From Centroberyx gerrardi (taxonomy: Eukaryota; Chordata; Actinopteri; Beryciformes; Berycidae): a DNA stretch of 64,000 nt. The position numbers and the translations under genes were made by a program. The stretch spans positions 25,343,333 through 25,407,332 of the forward strand of contig NC_136004.1 in the NCBI RefSeq assembly GCF_048128805.1, read 5' to 3'. How positions within the stretch are numbered: position 1 is the stretch's first letter; every line of letters starts with the position of its first letter. Below, one piece after another: positions 32,634 to 64,000 of this stretch. The notes below the pieces were generated by a model. It ran no database searches and was not told the DNA's origin. It saw only the letters and a list, made by a program, of their open reading frames with translations.

Positions 32634-35061
32634 TCAACCATTCTGTTTGTCGACTTTCTGCTGAACTTTGGGGTCCGATGCAGCTTCTATGGCATCGCTG
32701 GCTTTCCTCCTCTCAACAAGCCGGTCAACGATGACGACAAACAGTCCTGATAAGATGACGCAGGCGCCTGACAGGTAGAAGGCAGCGCTGTAGCCGTCTG
32801 TCTGGTCCACCAGCCAGCCTGCGCCAGGGAGACAACAACAGGAGATCAGTGTGTCAAGGCTGATGAATAAATAAGCAGACGTATCCATTCGTTCAGGAGA
32901 ATGTAGACTCACAGTGAGACATTTCTGCTGTTTAATGCAACTTTTACTCATGGAATAAAAACAAAATAGGAACACATGTTGTGTTCTTTTCCAAAAGATG
33001 TAATATTCATTCTGTGAGGAAAAAAAAAAAATGACCTGAAGTTAATCATTACATAATTCTAAAATATAAAAACCAGAGCCTGTAAAAGTGGCAACCAAGG
33101 ATTGAAGTTGCTCATTATCCTTTAAAAAAAATAAATAAAATAAAACCACACTGTACTTTGATATTTTGTACTGTCAATCACTTGTAAGAATAGGTGTTAC
33201 TTTTTCAAATGCTGGCATCTCATTTTGGAACAAAACAGATTTGAGTTCACACCATTTCCATTGAGAAGAAATGGAAAGAGGTGCATGCTCATATTCATGA
33301 AAACAATGCAGTGTGGACCATCTAATGATCACTCTGCCAGTGATTATTGGCTAGTTTCTCCCTTTCTTCATGTCACTTTCTGGAACAAAGTAAAGTCTTC
33401 TTCAGAAAATACTTAAATGTCCCTAGTGGTGCGTAGAATCAAGAGACTATAATAATACCTTGCACAAAATGAGATCCACACTTGCATACCTCGCCTCTCT
33501 GTATTCTTGCACAAAAACAAAACGTGTGGTCGGCCAACTACAATTGACACTTCCCTCAGCCTTAGAGCGAAACGTTCGCCAACCGCATTTTTGTTTTTGT
33601 GCAAGAATAAAGAGAGCCAAGGTATGTCAGTGTGGATCTCATTTTGTGCAACCTTTTGGAATCCATCCGCCAGTCGCTACTTATTCAGGCAGCCTCTGTT
33701 TTTTTTCTACCCATCTACCAGCGGCTTTCTCACCTGCAGACGGCACACCAACAAAGCAGCCGGCGCTCCTGAAGAGCATGAAGAGCCCCAGGCCACTGTC
33801 GAATCCCTCTAGGCCTACGATGTCCACGATGGCGGTGACGTGGACGGCCGCCATGCAGCCCGACAGGAAGCCGTAGAGCGAGGAGAAGACCAGCAGGGCC
33901 CAGTAGTTTTGGCCGATGGGCAGCAGGAGGAGCACCACCCCCAGCAGGGTCACAACCATGGTCAGCAGCTGCAGGTTCCTCCACAGCCTCATGTTGGCCA
34001 GCCAGCCGCACATCAGCCTTCCCGCCAGGTCGGCCATAGCCAGGACAGAGAGGATAGAGGCTGCCCAGTACTGTTCCATACCCAGGCTTTTGGCGAAGGG
34101 CACTATAAAGAGAGGCGGGATGAAAAACCCTGTCACCGTGAAGATGGCGAACAGGACGTAGAATAAAAATTCAGGTTTTCTCAGCAACGAGCACTGGAAG
34201 ATAACCTTCCTTTTTGGTGCTTTGCTGTCTAGACTGTCTTTGGTTTCTTGGATTGTGCTTTGGGCCGTCTGGAGGGGTCGCATGAGGGCGCCGCAGACAC
34301 ACAGGTTGAGCTGAAGGCCTCCGATGATGAGCAAGGCACCCTGCCAGGTGTAGGAGTCAATAAGCCACTGGAAGAAGGGGCTAAACACTATGGAAAAGAC
34401 ACACTCCCCTGAGCTGGCGATGGAATAGGCGATGGGACGCCACCGGAGGAAGTAGTGGCTGACCATGCTGTTTGCAGGGATCCAGGAGAACGAAATGCCT
34501 ATTCCTGCAAACAGAAGAGGGAGACCTTTAAAAGTTGTGGCACTCAAAATGATTTCTGAGGTTTGTGTTGCTTCCTGAGGTTCACAGAATACCCCAAAAC
34601 TGTTGGAGCTACCTGGCAGGAGGCCCATGCCGAGGTACAGCCAGGGCAGACTGAGGTCCAGAGACGCCAGCACCATTCCCGAGGCGGTCAGGAGGCCTCC
34701 GACCATGATGACCGCTCTCTGAGAAAACTGCAAGCTCAGCGCACTAGCCACTGGAGCTGGGGAGAAAACAGGAGAAACACGGCACTATGAAACAGCCGAC
34801 TTCATAAAAATAATTAAAAAAAACGCATCTGAATTTCAAGCTGATAACGCATCTTTTACCTCCCAAGTGAAACACGGCTATAACGATGGAGGCGACCCAG
34901 GAGGTCGTGCTGACGAGGACGCCAAAGTGACTTCGGATCTCCAGGAAGAAGAGGCCGTAGTTCTTGACGACGGCGGTGGTGAGGCCCATGATGAGGAAGG
35001 CGGAGGCGACCACCACCCAGCCGTACCCCCCGTCAGGAGGCCACGCCTTGCTGGACCTCAT
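32634..35061 (-). CDS. Monocarboxylate transporter, SLC16 family (complete)
   Basis: Minus-strand coding exons 34860-35061, 34613-34756, 33734-34504 and 32634-32818 give exactly 434 codons including stop (433 residues). This is a 12-helix major facilitator of the proton-linked monocarboxylate transporter family, expected at the plasma or an internal membrane. The family signature PDGGYGWVVVASAF is at residues 9-22. Also seen: TSWVASIVIAV, GAPVASALS, QRAVIMVGGLL, SIASSGECVFSIVFSPFFQW, LQLNLCVCGALMRP, EQYWAASILSVLAMADLAGRL and DVVGLE-like VDIVGLEGFDSGLGLFMLF. The central loop is short (about 30 residues), unlike MCT9 or human MCT7. I chose the Met at 35061 because it directly precedes the signature; a Met 13 codons upstream in the same frame is next to a possible acceptor. 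The subtype cannot be set by eye (features recall SLC16A6, A12 and A13), so no symbol is given. Confidence 0.9.
33460..33651. mobile_element. 192-bp foldback element (intron 3 of the SLC16 transporter)
   Basis: Left arm 33460-33522 and right arm 33589-33651 are inverted copies matching at about 58 of 63 bases. They start TTGCACAAAATGAGATCC and end TTCTTGCACAAAAACAAAA, with about 66 bases between. No clear target duplication. It looks like a foldback MITE. Confidence 0.85.
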
Positions 35062-35894
35062 CTTCAGCCGCTCTGTTGGCTCTTCCCCAGCCTGCATCCA
35101 ACAGCTGTTAGGCGTGCAGTGCAAGACGGACACCACTCTGGCAATAAACCTCCAGGGGAATGTAATGGCCATGAAAATGAGCATGCAAAACACACGGAGA
35201 TGCATGAACTATGGAAAGTATAAGTGCACTTTGGATAGCAGCTGTGAGAAAATGTTGTCTAATAGGGTGCACACTGGATCTAGGAAACATTTTTTGTATA
35301 TTTCTACACTGGTAAAGGTACAGGAGTTGCACCTTTTGTCGCTGGGGCTGCATATATAAAACTTAATTTTACTCTAAAGTATTGTCATTTTTAAAGACAA
35401 CAGGTAACAAAAACAACTCTTTACCTTTCTTTCTGAGTGCAGTGCCAACATGTCTGTGTGCTGTAAACTGTTAATGCTTGGTGTTGCTGGTTTTATTGTT
35501 TCCCATATTCCTCTATGACTGTTCCTGAGTGTTTCCATGTGCAGACTGTGAAAACACATTTACCCCCTGACCGATTAAGCATCCATCTAGCCTATCCATC
35601 TCTCTTATCTATGAAATTTAAGAAGGGTTTTATCTGGGTAGAGTGCAGTTCTGAGATCACAGAGCATCAAACATTTGACATATAGCTGGTTATGTAGCCT
35701 ACTTGCTACCTTTTTAAATATTTAGCCCCAAAAGATTCCTTTCAAAAATAAAAACACAACACACGAGCGTACAGTAACCTTCAAAGATCATGAATATGTG
35801 GATAACTCAATTTTCATGTAAAAGAAGAGAAAAGGTCAGATAGAACCTATTTACTCCTCGCGAATTCGAAATCTCGCGGTGTTACTTCCTTTAC

Positions 35895-35995
35895 CTGCTC
35901 TGTAATCGCTTTTCTTTGCTCTCCAGTCACTATAGTCTCCTCTGCAGGCAGAAGCTCCTCTGCTTTCTCCTGCTGATGGGTGACATTTTCCTGCA
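35895..35995 (-). other. Probable non-coding first exon of the SLC16 transporter
   Basis: On the minus strand a GAGCAG|GTAAAG donor at 35895 closes a segment that begins about 28 bases after a TATATATA box. The segment has an ATG that opens only an 18-codon frame (starting MSPISRRKQRS) ending in TAG, a possible upstream ORF. The coding exon at about 35089 has a possible acceptor (gttggatgcag) for it to join. All by inference. Confidence 0.5.
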
Positions 35996-36021
35996 GCTGT
36001 CCTGTAGGCTTCAGGAAACAT

Positions 36022-36031
36022 CTATATATAG
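36022..36031 (-). promoter_or_regulatory. TATA box, putative promoter of the SLC16 transporter
   Basis: CTATATATAG on the minus strand, about 960 bases upstream of the translation start and about 28 bases before a plausible first exon. It sits about 80 bases from the hAT MITE at 36112. Confidence 0.5.
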
Positions 36032-36111
36032 CGGCAAATGGACGGCCACGCCCACAACACGGTAGCCTGTTATGTAAAACCCCGACCTGACCGCTGGAGC
36101 CATACAGAGAC

Positions 36112-36416
36112 CAGAGGTTCCCAAACTGCGGCCCGGGGTCCTCCAGGAGAACCCCTGGAAATCCCAAGAAATCCCAAGAAATCCCAAGAAATCTTCACCA
36201 TGAGAAAATGTGTTAGGAGTGTTGTTTTGAACATACATACTTGATAAGTTTCACTCTCTCCACTGCTATCATCCTTCGACACTAAATCATGTAAAAAAAA
36301 AAAAAAACAAACGTTCTTAGATGGGGCCCTCAGACAAATTATTGTCAAATAGGGGTCCTGCATCTAATGTTTATCTGTTTGCGGGTTCTTGATATGAAAA
36401 AGTTTGGGAAGCCCTG
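36112..36416. mobile_element. Short hAT MITE upstream of the SLC16 transporter
   Basis: The ends are CAGAGGTTCCCAAACTGCGG and, on the other strand, CAGGGCTTCCCAAACTTTTT. The flanking octamers acagagac and ggacagac agree at 5 of 8 positions, compatible with an old, decayed target duplication. 305 bp, non-coding. Just inside the left end a 10-bp unit aaatcccaag is repeated in tandem about three times. Confidence 0.75.
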
Positions 36417-36449
36417 GGACAGACAATTTTTTTGTTGGAAAAATGTATA

Positions 36450-38680
36450 TCCTGACATAAATTGGAAAAGCACATGGTTGTGGGTTTTACCTAGAAGGTT
36501 GTTCCTTAACGTTTTGAGAAGTATCTTTGAAGATAGCCTACTGCGCAGGTGCTACCTACCCATGTGGAAAAAAACACATTTCACATATTCATAATATGCT
36601 TGGAGACATGTTTCAAAATATAGAAAATTTGGACAAAATGCATTTGTAAAAGATGACAGAAGATCGTTTGAAATATATTATGAGGCGCTAAAATATGTTT
36701 TAGATATAGGCTACTTGCAGATATTGTTCACAAGAAAATGTATTTCCAGTGTCCAAAATATATTTTTGAATGAATGCCATTTACAGGTGCAAATACACTT
36801 TTTGGGGACATTTTGATGTATTTTGAAACATCTGTTAAGATTTTTTTTTTTTTTTTTGCAATACACAGGACATGATGTTAATATCCTTTGTGCCATAATG
36901 ACAGCATTCATATAAAGGCCCAATTCAGAGTTCAGAAGTATATGTGATATGTATTTTTCACTGTATGGGCAGTTACTGAAATTCAAGGTTGAAATACTCT
37001 GGTATAATATACTGGTAAAATTGTCCATCTTTTCTTTCAACTGGAAATTGAGTATGTCTCAAAAAATAACTGCAAACAAAATATATATTATCAACCTTCT
37101 GTTAGTCTTGAAATTATCTTTTTGCCTGCACCCCTTCAGGGAGGTCAGAGGTCAGGATCAACTTCAGAAGGTTCCTTGGGGCCGGCAGGGAAACAGCAAC
37201 TTGCTCAGTGACACTTCAGCAGAGTGGATGTACACCAACATGAGGCCTGAACACTGGTTGTCTGGTTCAATTTTTTGTCATCTTTATGATACATTTTCTT
37301 TCTTGTTAAATGAATATCTGCAGTTTGGTGTTGCACCATGGCCTTACCATACACAGTATATATAGAAACTCCAGAGATCATCCAGTTCCATTGTAGACAG
37401 TGTTCTCGCTCTAGAAAAGAGGCAAACTACTAGCAAACCTCACAAATATCTTCAGTAATCGTGCCAAGTCCAACCTCCTGCTGGCCGAGGCCCTAGTCAC
37501 ACTATGCATGTCATGTGGGGTGTTTATGGGTGTGAACCCTATAGGATTGCCTCCAAGTATGGTAACTGTATAGACCTAATAGGTATAAGTAAACAAGTGA
37601 GTGTGGCCTGGGTGAGTTGAGGAAGGCACTTCAGTGTCATCAGCTGGTGCTGCAGCGTTACATGGATCAAAGCCCGTCTCTCATCAATCAACCTGTTTAC
37701 ACACGCTCAAATTAAATACCTGCTCCCATCCTAATCAACCAAGTGAAACAGTCAAACACACCGCAGTTTAATACTCTAAAGTAATGTGAATTAAATGAAT
37801 TAGCGTTTTGAGGAACACTGCTGAGAAGCTGGGGGGGGATGGGGATGCAAGTTGACTTATGAAATATATTTATAATAAAGACAATTTATGTATTTAATCT
37901 GTGTGATTAATGTCATTTTCTGTGAAACAATTTTCATTTTGAAACAGTATTTTGAGCCTGTAGGCTCATTGAAATAATGGTTTAAGAGAAGGGTAAAAAT
38001 AAGAATAATCATTTTGGTGTCAAAGTTCACCATTTTAAATGTTAACCCAGAACAGGTGTTGTTGAGTACACAGCGCTTCGTTTTTGTGGCTTGCGAGGCA
38101 AAACTTTGAGAACCTCTGATCTAGACTATTGCTTGTCCCAACATTTACAGTGTACAGAGCTTTCAATTACAGTTTCAAAGTCATAAAAGAAAAGTGTTGG
38201 CTCAAAATCCAACTTTGGACAGATAAGCTGCAGACTTGTTGAATAAAACTGATCTTTTTAATTTTCACACGACTTGTATCACAATGAAAAAGAAAACAAA
38301 AACAATACTGGATTCTTAAATCACCTCTGTATGTACTTCATTTACACTGACTGCTTGCTGGCAGCTCAAATATAGTTTGTACTATATTTTCATTTTATAA
38401 AATTATAAAATCTTCTGGACATATGTACACAAATATATGTATATACACACATACATAAAAAACACTCAGCTCTAGTAGTCCATTATTATATATAGGGGAA
38501 AAGGGGATGGCGAGAGCTAGCCCTGCTAGCTGTTTGTATGGACACACACTCACACACACACACACACACACTCTCTCTCTCTCTCACAACCACACACAGA
38601 CATGGAGACCTTGTTTGACACAATTGTCTCTAGCTTTAGCCCTGGCAGTAGACTGTTCAGAGTCTCTACAAACTCTTGAA
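36450..38680. other. Spacer between the SLC16 transporter and jak2
   Basis: AT-rich, with no gene recognised. A possible hAT end (aaactttgagaacctctg, about 38100-38120) has no partner I could find. A (CA)n(CT)n microsatellite lies at 38541-38586. Part of the right side is likely jak2 3' UTR. Confidence 0.6.
38541..38586 (+). repeat. (CA)n(CT)n compound microsatellite
   Basis: About 15 CA units (one CT interruption) followed by about 8 CT units. Probably within the jak2 3' untranslated region. Confidence 0.95.
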
Positions 38681-38687
38681 CTCTTTT

Positions 38688-38945
38688 TTTAAACCTTAAT
38701 TTATCCAGGAAGTTTGACTGAGCACGTACGCTCTTTGTCTGCAACGCCCAGATTCACACAGTTACACGCATCCAAATCACAGTCTTCTACTGTTGGCCAC
38801 TGAGCAGCTCCACTAGAGTAAGTGGGGGTTGAATGCCTCGCTCAAAGGCACCTCGGCGGTAGTTGTTGAGCCGGTCCCGGATCGGAACCGCCACTCTTCC
38901 GGTCACAAGCCGCTTCTCTGACCTCTGGACTATCGCCACGCCCTG
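38688..38945 (+). repeat. Dispersed SINE-like repeat, copy 2 (jak2 3' flank)
   Basis: Begins taaaccttaatttatccagg, then caacgcccagattcacacag, tggccactgagcagctccac, cctcgctcaaaggcacctcg and cttccggtcacaagccgctt. It is fuller than copy 1 at 370-630. It ends about 120 bases beyond the jak2 stop and lies antisense to jak2. Confidence 0.75.
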
Positions 38946-39067
38946 GCACACAGCAGGAGAAGAAACCTTGATCTGGCTTTTGTCCCTTTGCCACAAACAG
39001 CCAAGTGAATGCAGGATATAAGAGTGTCTCTGTCGAAGAGGAGGAGGGCACTTTGGGTGTTTTCTCT

Positions 39068-60401
<21,334 letters not shown>

Positions 60402-60595
60402 CAACAATGTAGTGCCTTCAATCAATTCAAAACACAACATCAGCAATAAAAACGATGATTTGTTTTTAGTAAACTGTGGTAAATTTAATGTTGTGATCAG
60501 CTGTTAGGGTACATAGGCACTTATGTCGCAGTAAACCTGAAAGATGTACAACTAGCCTAAACCTGGAGGTCGCACACTTAGTTTGCATTAGGCCT

Positions 60596-60795
60596 ATACT
60601 TTGGTATTTTCCCTTTGCTTTTATTGTAACTATTCTAATTATGTAATTTCTATGTTTACCATCTACTTTTTTCCCCCTCTTGTCTGCTATTTTTACTGTC
60701 CGTTTAATGCTATTGTCGAGACGGTCCACAAGGAAGCATTTCATTGCAATTTCTGTGCCATGTATACATATGACAAATACACTTGAAATTAAACT
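60596..60795 (+). repeat. LINE-like 3' tail (upstream of jak2 coding exon 1)
   Basis: ggaagcatttcattgcaatt, gtgccatgtatacatatgac and aaatacacttgaaattaaa are the typical end of fish non-LTR elements. Confidence 0.5.
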
Positions 60796-62566
60796 GCTAT
60801 CTAGCCTAAATGAAAGTATTGCATAAAGCTGCAGTACAGAGGAGACCATTGTCTGGACACAAGTTATAAAATCAGAAAATCTAATTCCAAAATTGTGCTA
60901 CTCTCAGTGGGAGTTATGCAGTCCAGTCTGGAAGCACTCAGGGCAATCTATCACTTTCCACTGTCAAGCCATGGGGATTTCTAGCCCCGTTGTAGCATTT
61001 TTAAAAACATATTTTAATTGGAATAGAAAAAACCCATGTAAAACCCTTTTTAAAAGATATGAGCGTGTATTGCAAGGCATCTTTTTGTTTAGTGTTCATA
61101 AAAAGTTAAGCAGAATTATTAAATCCCCTAGCCCAGACAGGAGCTATTCTGTCCTACTCTCTTTGTTTAGGAGAGAGCGTCATGTGAAACTGCTGAAATT
61201 TGTCAGTTTAATGTTTCCTTTCTCACCAGCAAACATGCCGACTTTGTGCCAAATTGCTAGGGTCTACTTCACATTTTGACATCCAGTCCACCAAGCACCA
61301 CCTATTAAATTAAAATTTCAACTTTTTAAAATAGCTTGTACTGATCATTAAAGCCTCGAGTCCTGACATGTTTTTTGGGGAAAGAAGATGTTAAAAGATT
61401 ACATTTATTGGAGTAAGTCCTGCTTGGTGGATTTAATGTAGACTGAAATGAAGAGTGAAGCTCAACAATTGGGATATCTTAAGTCATGTATGTTGGCCAG
61501 TGAGTAAAGAAACATTAAACTGACAAATTCTGGGATGCAGTTTGGTGTAATGTCTTCTCCCACATAAAGTGAAAAAGAGGAAATGGCACCTATTGTCGCT
61601 AGAGGGTTAAATAAATTCTGCTTAACTTCTGCAATATTAAAAATAAGTACAATTGTCCACCCTTACTTTGAATCTCTGGTTGCACATGAACAACGTTGTC
61701 AGGTTTAATAATAATGTATTGGTAGGAGCATATGCAGATCAAAAGGTAGCACTGCCAAGTGATAGAAAAAAATCCTACATTTTCAACTTTGTATGCACTC
61801 ATCTACACACACTAGCATATATATAGACATGGATGCATTTTCTGCCTCTAGAACATTTTACTATGACAGACTAACATTAGACTGGCACCGTTTTATGTTG
61901 AAACACCCATCAGAAAAAGTAACATCGTAACCCAGGAGTTCATAGAAGAGTAAAAGAGTCTATGATGGTGGGTTTAACAACTTTAGCACAATCTAACCTC
62001 ACTGTGGACCATTCAAAAATCTATACGTGCATGTGAAGCAATGCTCGTCTGCCTAACGTTAGTTGACTTTTGCGTGTGTATTAAATGGCTTTGCATGTTT
62101 GTGTGACCGGAGTTCTAACTGGACGATTTTTAGAAGACCGTTTTTAGGAATGACGAAACTAGGAAAAGTAATCACCACCGGACTTCAGAGGGAAAAGTAT
62201 GACTGTAAAATACATGACTGCACACAGTCTAGCGTCATGGCTAGATGGGTGGCCACAAACAGCCTCATTGTCATTTCAAGTTGCACGCTAAATTCGCTAT
62301 GTTACTGAATAGACCCAAACATCAGCAACTTAGTCTAGCAGTACAAACTTATCAAGGCCGAGATCTTGCTGGCTAATGTTAGCTATAGCTTTTACCTTAA
62401 CTAGCTTAGCCAAATAGCAGCCTCACACACCCACCCACCATATAAACACGTTATGCAAAGACATTTCAGCTTCTTAGCTAACTAACAGTGTATGTTTTTA
62501 TTTGTACGTGTTAAAAAATAAACTGGATAAAGCTGTCAAGAAATTAATTCAGTGAAAACAACTTAC

Positions 62567-62645
62567 TTTGGTCGACTAGCCAAACCTGCAGCTAGCTTGC
62601 TGCTAGCTTGCTAGGCCAGCGCTGCAGCCAGGACGAGCGAGAGCC
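62567..62645 (-). other. Probable non-coding first exon of jak2
   Basis: On the minus strand GACCAAA|GTAAGTTGTT forms a strong splice donor at 62567, preceded by a G+C-richer stretch. The next exon down is that with the jak2 start codon; a possible acceptor is tgaattgattgaag at about 60416. No TATA box is visible. The start of transcription is not fixed by the sequence. Confidence 0.5.
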
Positions 62646-62649
62646 ACTG

Positions 62650-63560
62650 CTGGCGTTTGACAGCTACGGCCAGGTACTCCTGCGTCAATTCTTGAAGATC
62701 GGTATTCAAATATTTACCCGTTAAGACAATCCACTTATATTGGCAACTTATCTCTTAGTGTTTTTATTTCCATTCCTCACTCAGTTTGCTAACCTGCTAC
62801 ATACCTCTGGCTAGCCTACCCATCTCTCAGTCCGTAGGATACTTTGCTATTCCCAGCAGTGAACTTGCTAGCCGTCTGTCTTATCAATCTAGTAACTCAG
62901 CTAATGCTTGCTAAAAACACATCGCGCGCGGTTGGAAATTTAAACACAAACCATTCATCTGCAGATAATCGTCTAGCTGTACAACATTGTTTAGCTATGA
63001 TTATACAACGAGAGTAACGCAAATGACAACTTGCCAGCTGTAACGTTACAGCTCCAACTCTGACAGGCTAGTGTGGGCTAGTTAAGTCTGCCAACAGCAA
63101 CTGCTACACAGCGCTGTCGAAGCAACAACCCTGCCTCTCCCACACATGCTAATGCCGCATTCAGGTGCTGTCCGAAATATCGTAATTACGAATACAGTGC
63201 GCATGAACGACCCAATAAAGTGATATATAGGACTGGGTGATATCTGAATTTTCTAAGATACCCGAGTTGCTGAGATGTATTGTACAGAATAGGGGGTGGA
63301 AAGCATGGAAGCTGTATCAACAGTTGAGGGTAAATATGATGTATTTTGCCATTATATGTTATTGTTTGGCATTCTGTGTAAATGATTATAGTATACCTCT
63401 TGATTTCTAAAATAAAACAAGAGTAATCAAAAAAAGACTACAAAATACAATCATTATGTTCACAGTATTTTATGGTGTTATTTAAAAGGTAAACCTGATT
63501 TATCTAGTATATAACTATAACTCCTTCAGTTTTTTATTTGTTTTTATTTGTTGTTATATC
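62650..63560. other. Upstream flank of jak2, no gene seen
   Basis: Mixed-composition sequence with many gctagc words near 62.6-62.9 kb (probable jak2 promoter region), then AT-rich sequence. No coding similarity was recognised on either strand. Confidence 0.5.
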
Positions 63561-63681
63561 TCTTTACTATGCTTATTTTATCAGTACCCTCAGTTTAATT
63601 TGAATGTTTTCTTCCTTGCATTTGTTCCTTGTTGTGAAGCACTTTGTAACTTTGGTTTTGAAAGGTGCTCTATAAATAAAG

Positions 63682-63722
<41 letters not shown>
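63560..63722 (+). repeat. LINE-like 3' tail with (ATT)n microsatellite
   Basis: gaagcactttgtaactttgg, ttttgaaaggtgctctataa and ataaagattattatt lead into about 13 ATT units (63681-63722). This is the 3' end of a fish L2-type LINE. Confidence 0.75.
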
Positions 63723-63725
<3 letters not shown>

Positions 63726-64000
63726 ACCTTATGGCCTGGCAAGTTAAACAGTATTTAGGCTACTTCTTATAGATCATGTAAAGTAAAGCAAAGCAGAAAT
63801 GACATGATGAAGTTATGATATATTTGAATGTGTTACTATATAAAATTTGCTGTGTTATTCTCCTTAGAGTCTAAGTTATCCTCACTTCAATAAAGCCACA
63901 AAATGCTGGAATGCTAAGTATGGCTGAAAGCAAAAATAATCAATTTTAGCGTTGGATTTAAGTTAAAGTTCTAAGTTTTAGTTTAAAGTTTAAAGTTTTA

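Noticed and set aside
33840-34166. Plus-strand frames rich in Gln/His opposite the SLC16 transporter
   Set aside because: They are shadows of the Leu-rich transmembrane exon on the other strand, where the family motifs are clear.
38080-38121. Another hAT element ending at about 38120
   Set aside because: One end-like sequence (aaactttgagaacctctg) is present, but no opposite end or target duplication was found within 1 kb.

Overview
The window is a vertebrate, almost certainly teleost fish, nuclear genomic segment. Coding sequence is split into many short exons with GT..AG introns, the proteins are vertebrate orthologues, and introns and spacers carry CA/GT microsatellites and many fish-type interspersed repeats (hAT, piggyBac-like, Tc1-like, MITE, SINE-like and LINE tails). 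Exon limits were read by eye from reading frame, splice signals and protein similarity. They should be right to within a base or two.

Layout from left to right. (1) 1-3198, plus strand: the 3' part of coq2 (4-hydroxybenzoate polyprenyltransferase, ubiquinone synthesis); its 5' exons lie outside the window. (2) 3982-5770, minus strand: mboat4 (ghrelin O-acyltransferase), lying tail-to-tail with coq2; its N-terminal exon was not located. (3) 5.8-10.2 kb: repeat-rich spacer. (4) 10491-29987, plus strand: complete gldc (glycine decarboxylase P-protein, mitochondrial), 25 coding exons that sum to exactly 1,028 codons plus stop. (5) 32634-35061, minus strand: a complete SLC16-type monocarboxylate transporter of 433 residues in 4 coding exons, with a likely non-coding first exon and TATA box near 36.0 kb. 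(6) 36.4-39.0 kb: spacer. (7) 39068-60401, minus strand: complete jak2 tyrosine kinase, 23 coding exons that sum to 1,120 codons plus stop, with a likely non-coding first exon near 62.6 kb. (8) 62.7-64 kb: upstream flank ending in a LINE-like tail with an ATT microsatellite.

The genes are not an operon and do not form one pathway. coq2 and gldc act in mitochondria, mboat4 in the endoplasmic reticulum, the transporter at a membrane, and jak2 in cytokine receptor signalling. JAK2 and GLDC are also neighbours on human 9p24, so that part is old vertebrate synteny.

I saw no sign of a new multi-gene system, virus, CRISPR array or RNA operon. The most interesting content is in the repeats: a hAT element with an intact 8-bp target duplication nested in an older element, with a second copy of the host element elsewhere in the window; a piggyBac-like MITE with TTAA ends; a 192-bp near-perfect foldback in a transporter intron; GT and CA microsatellites sitting on splice sites of gldc and jak2; and a repeat fragment that runs into a jak2 splice donor.
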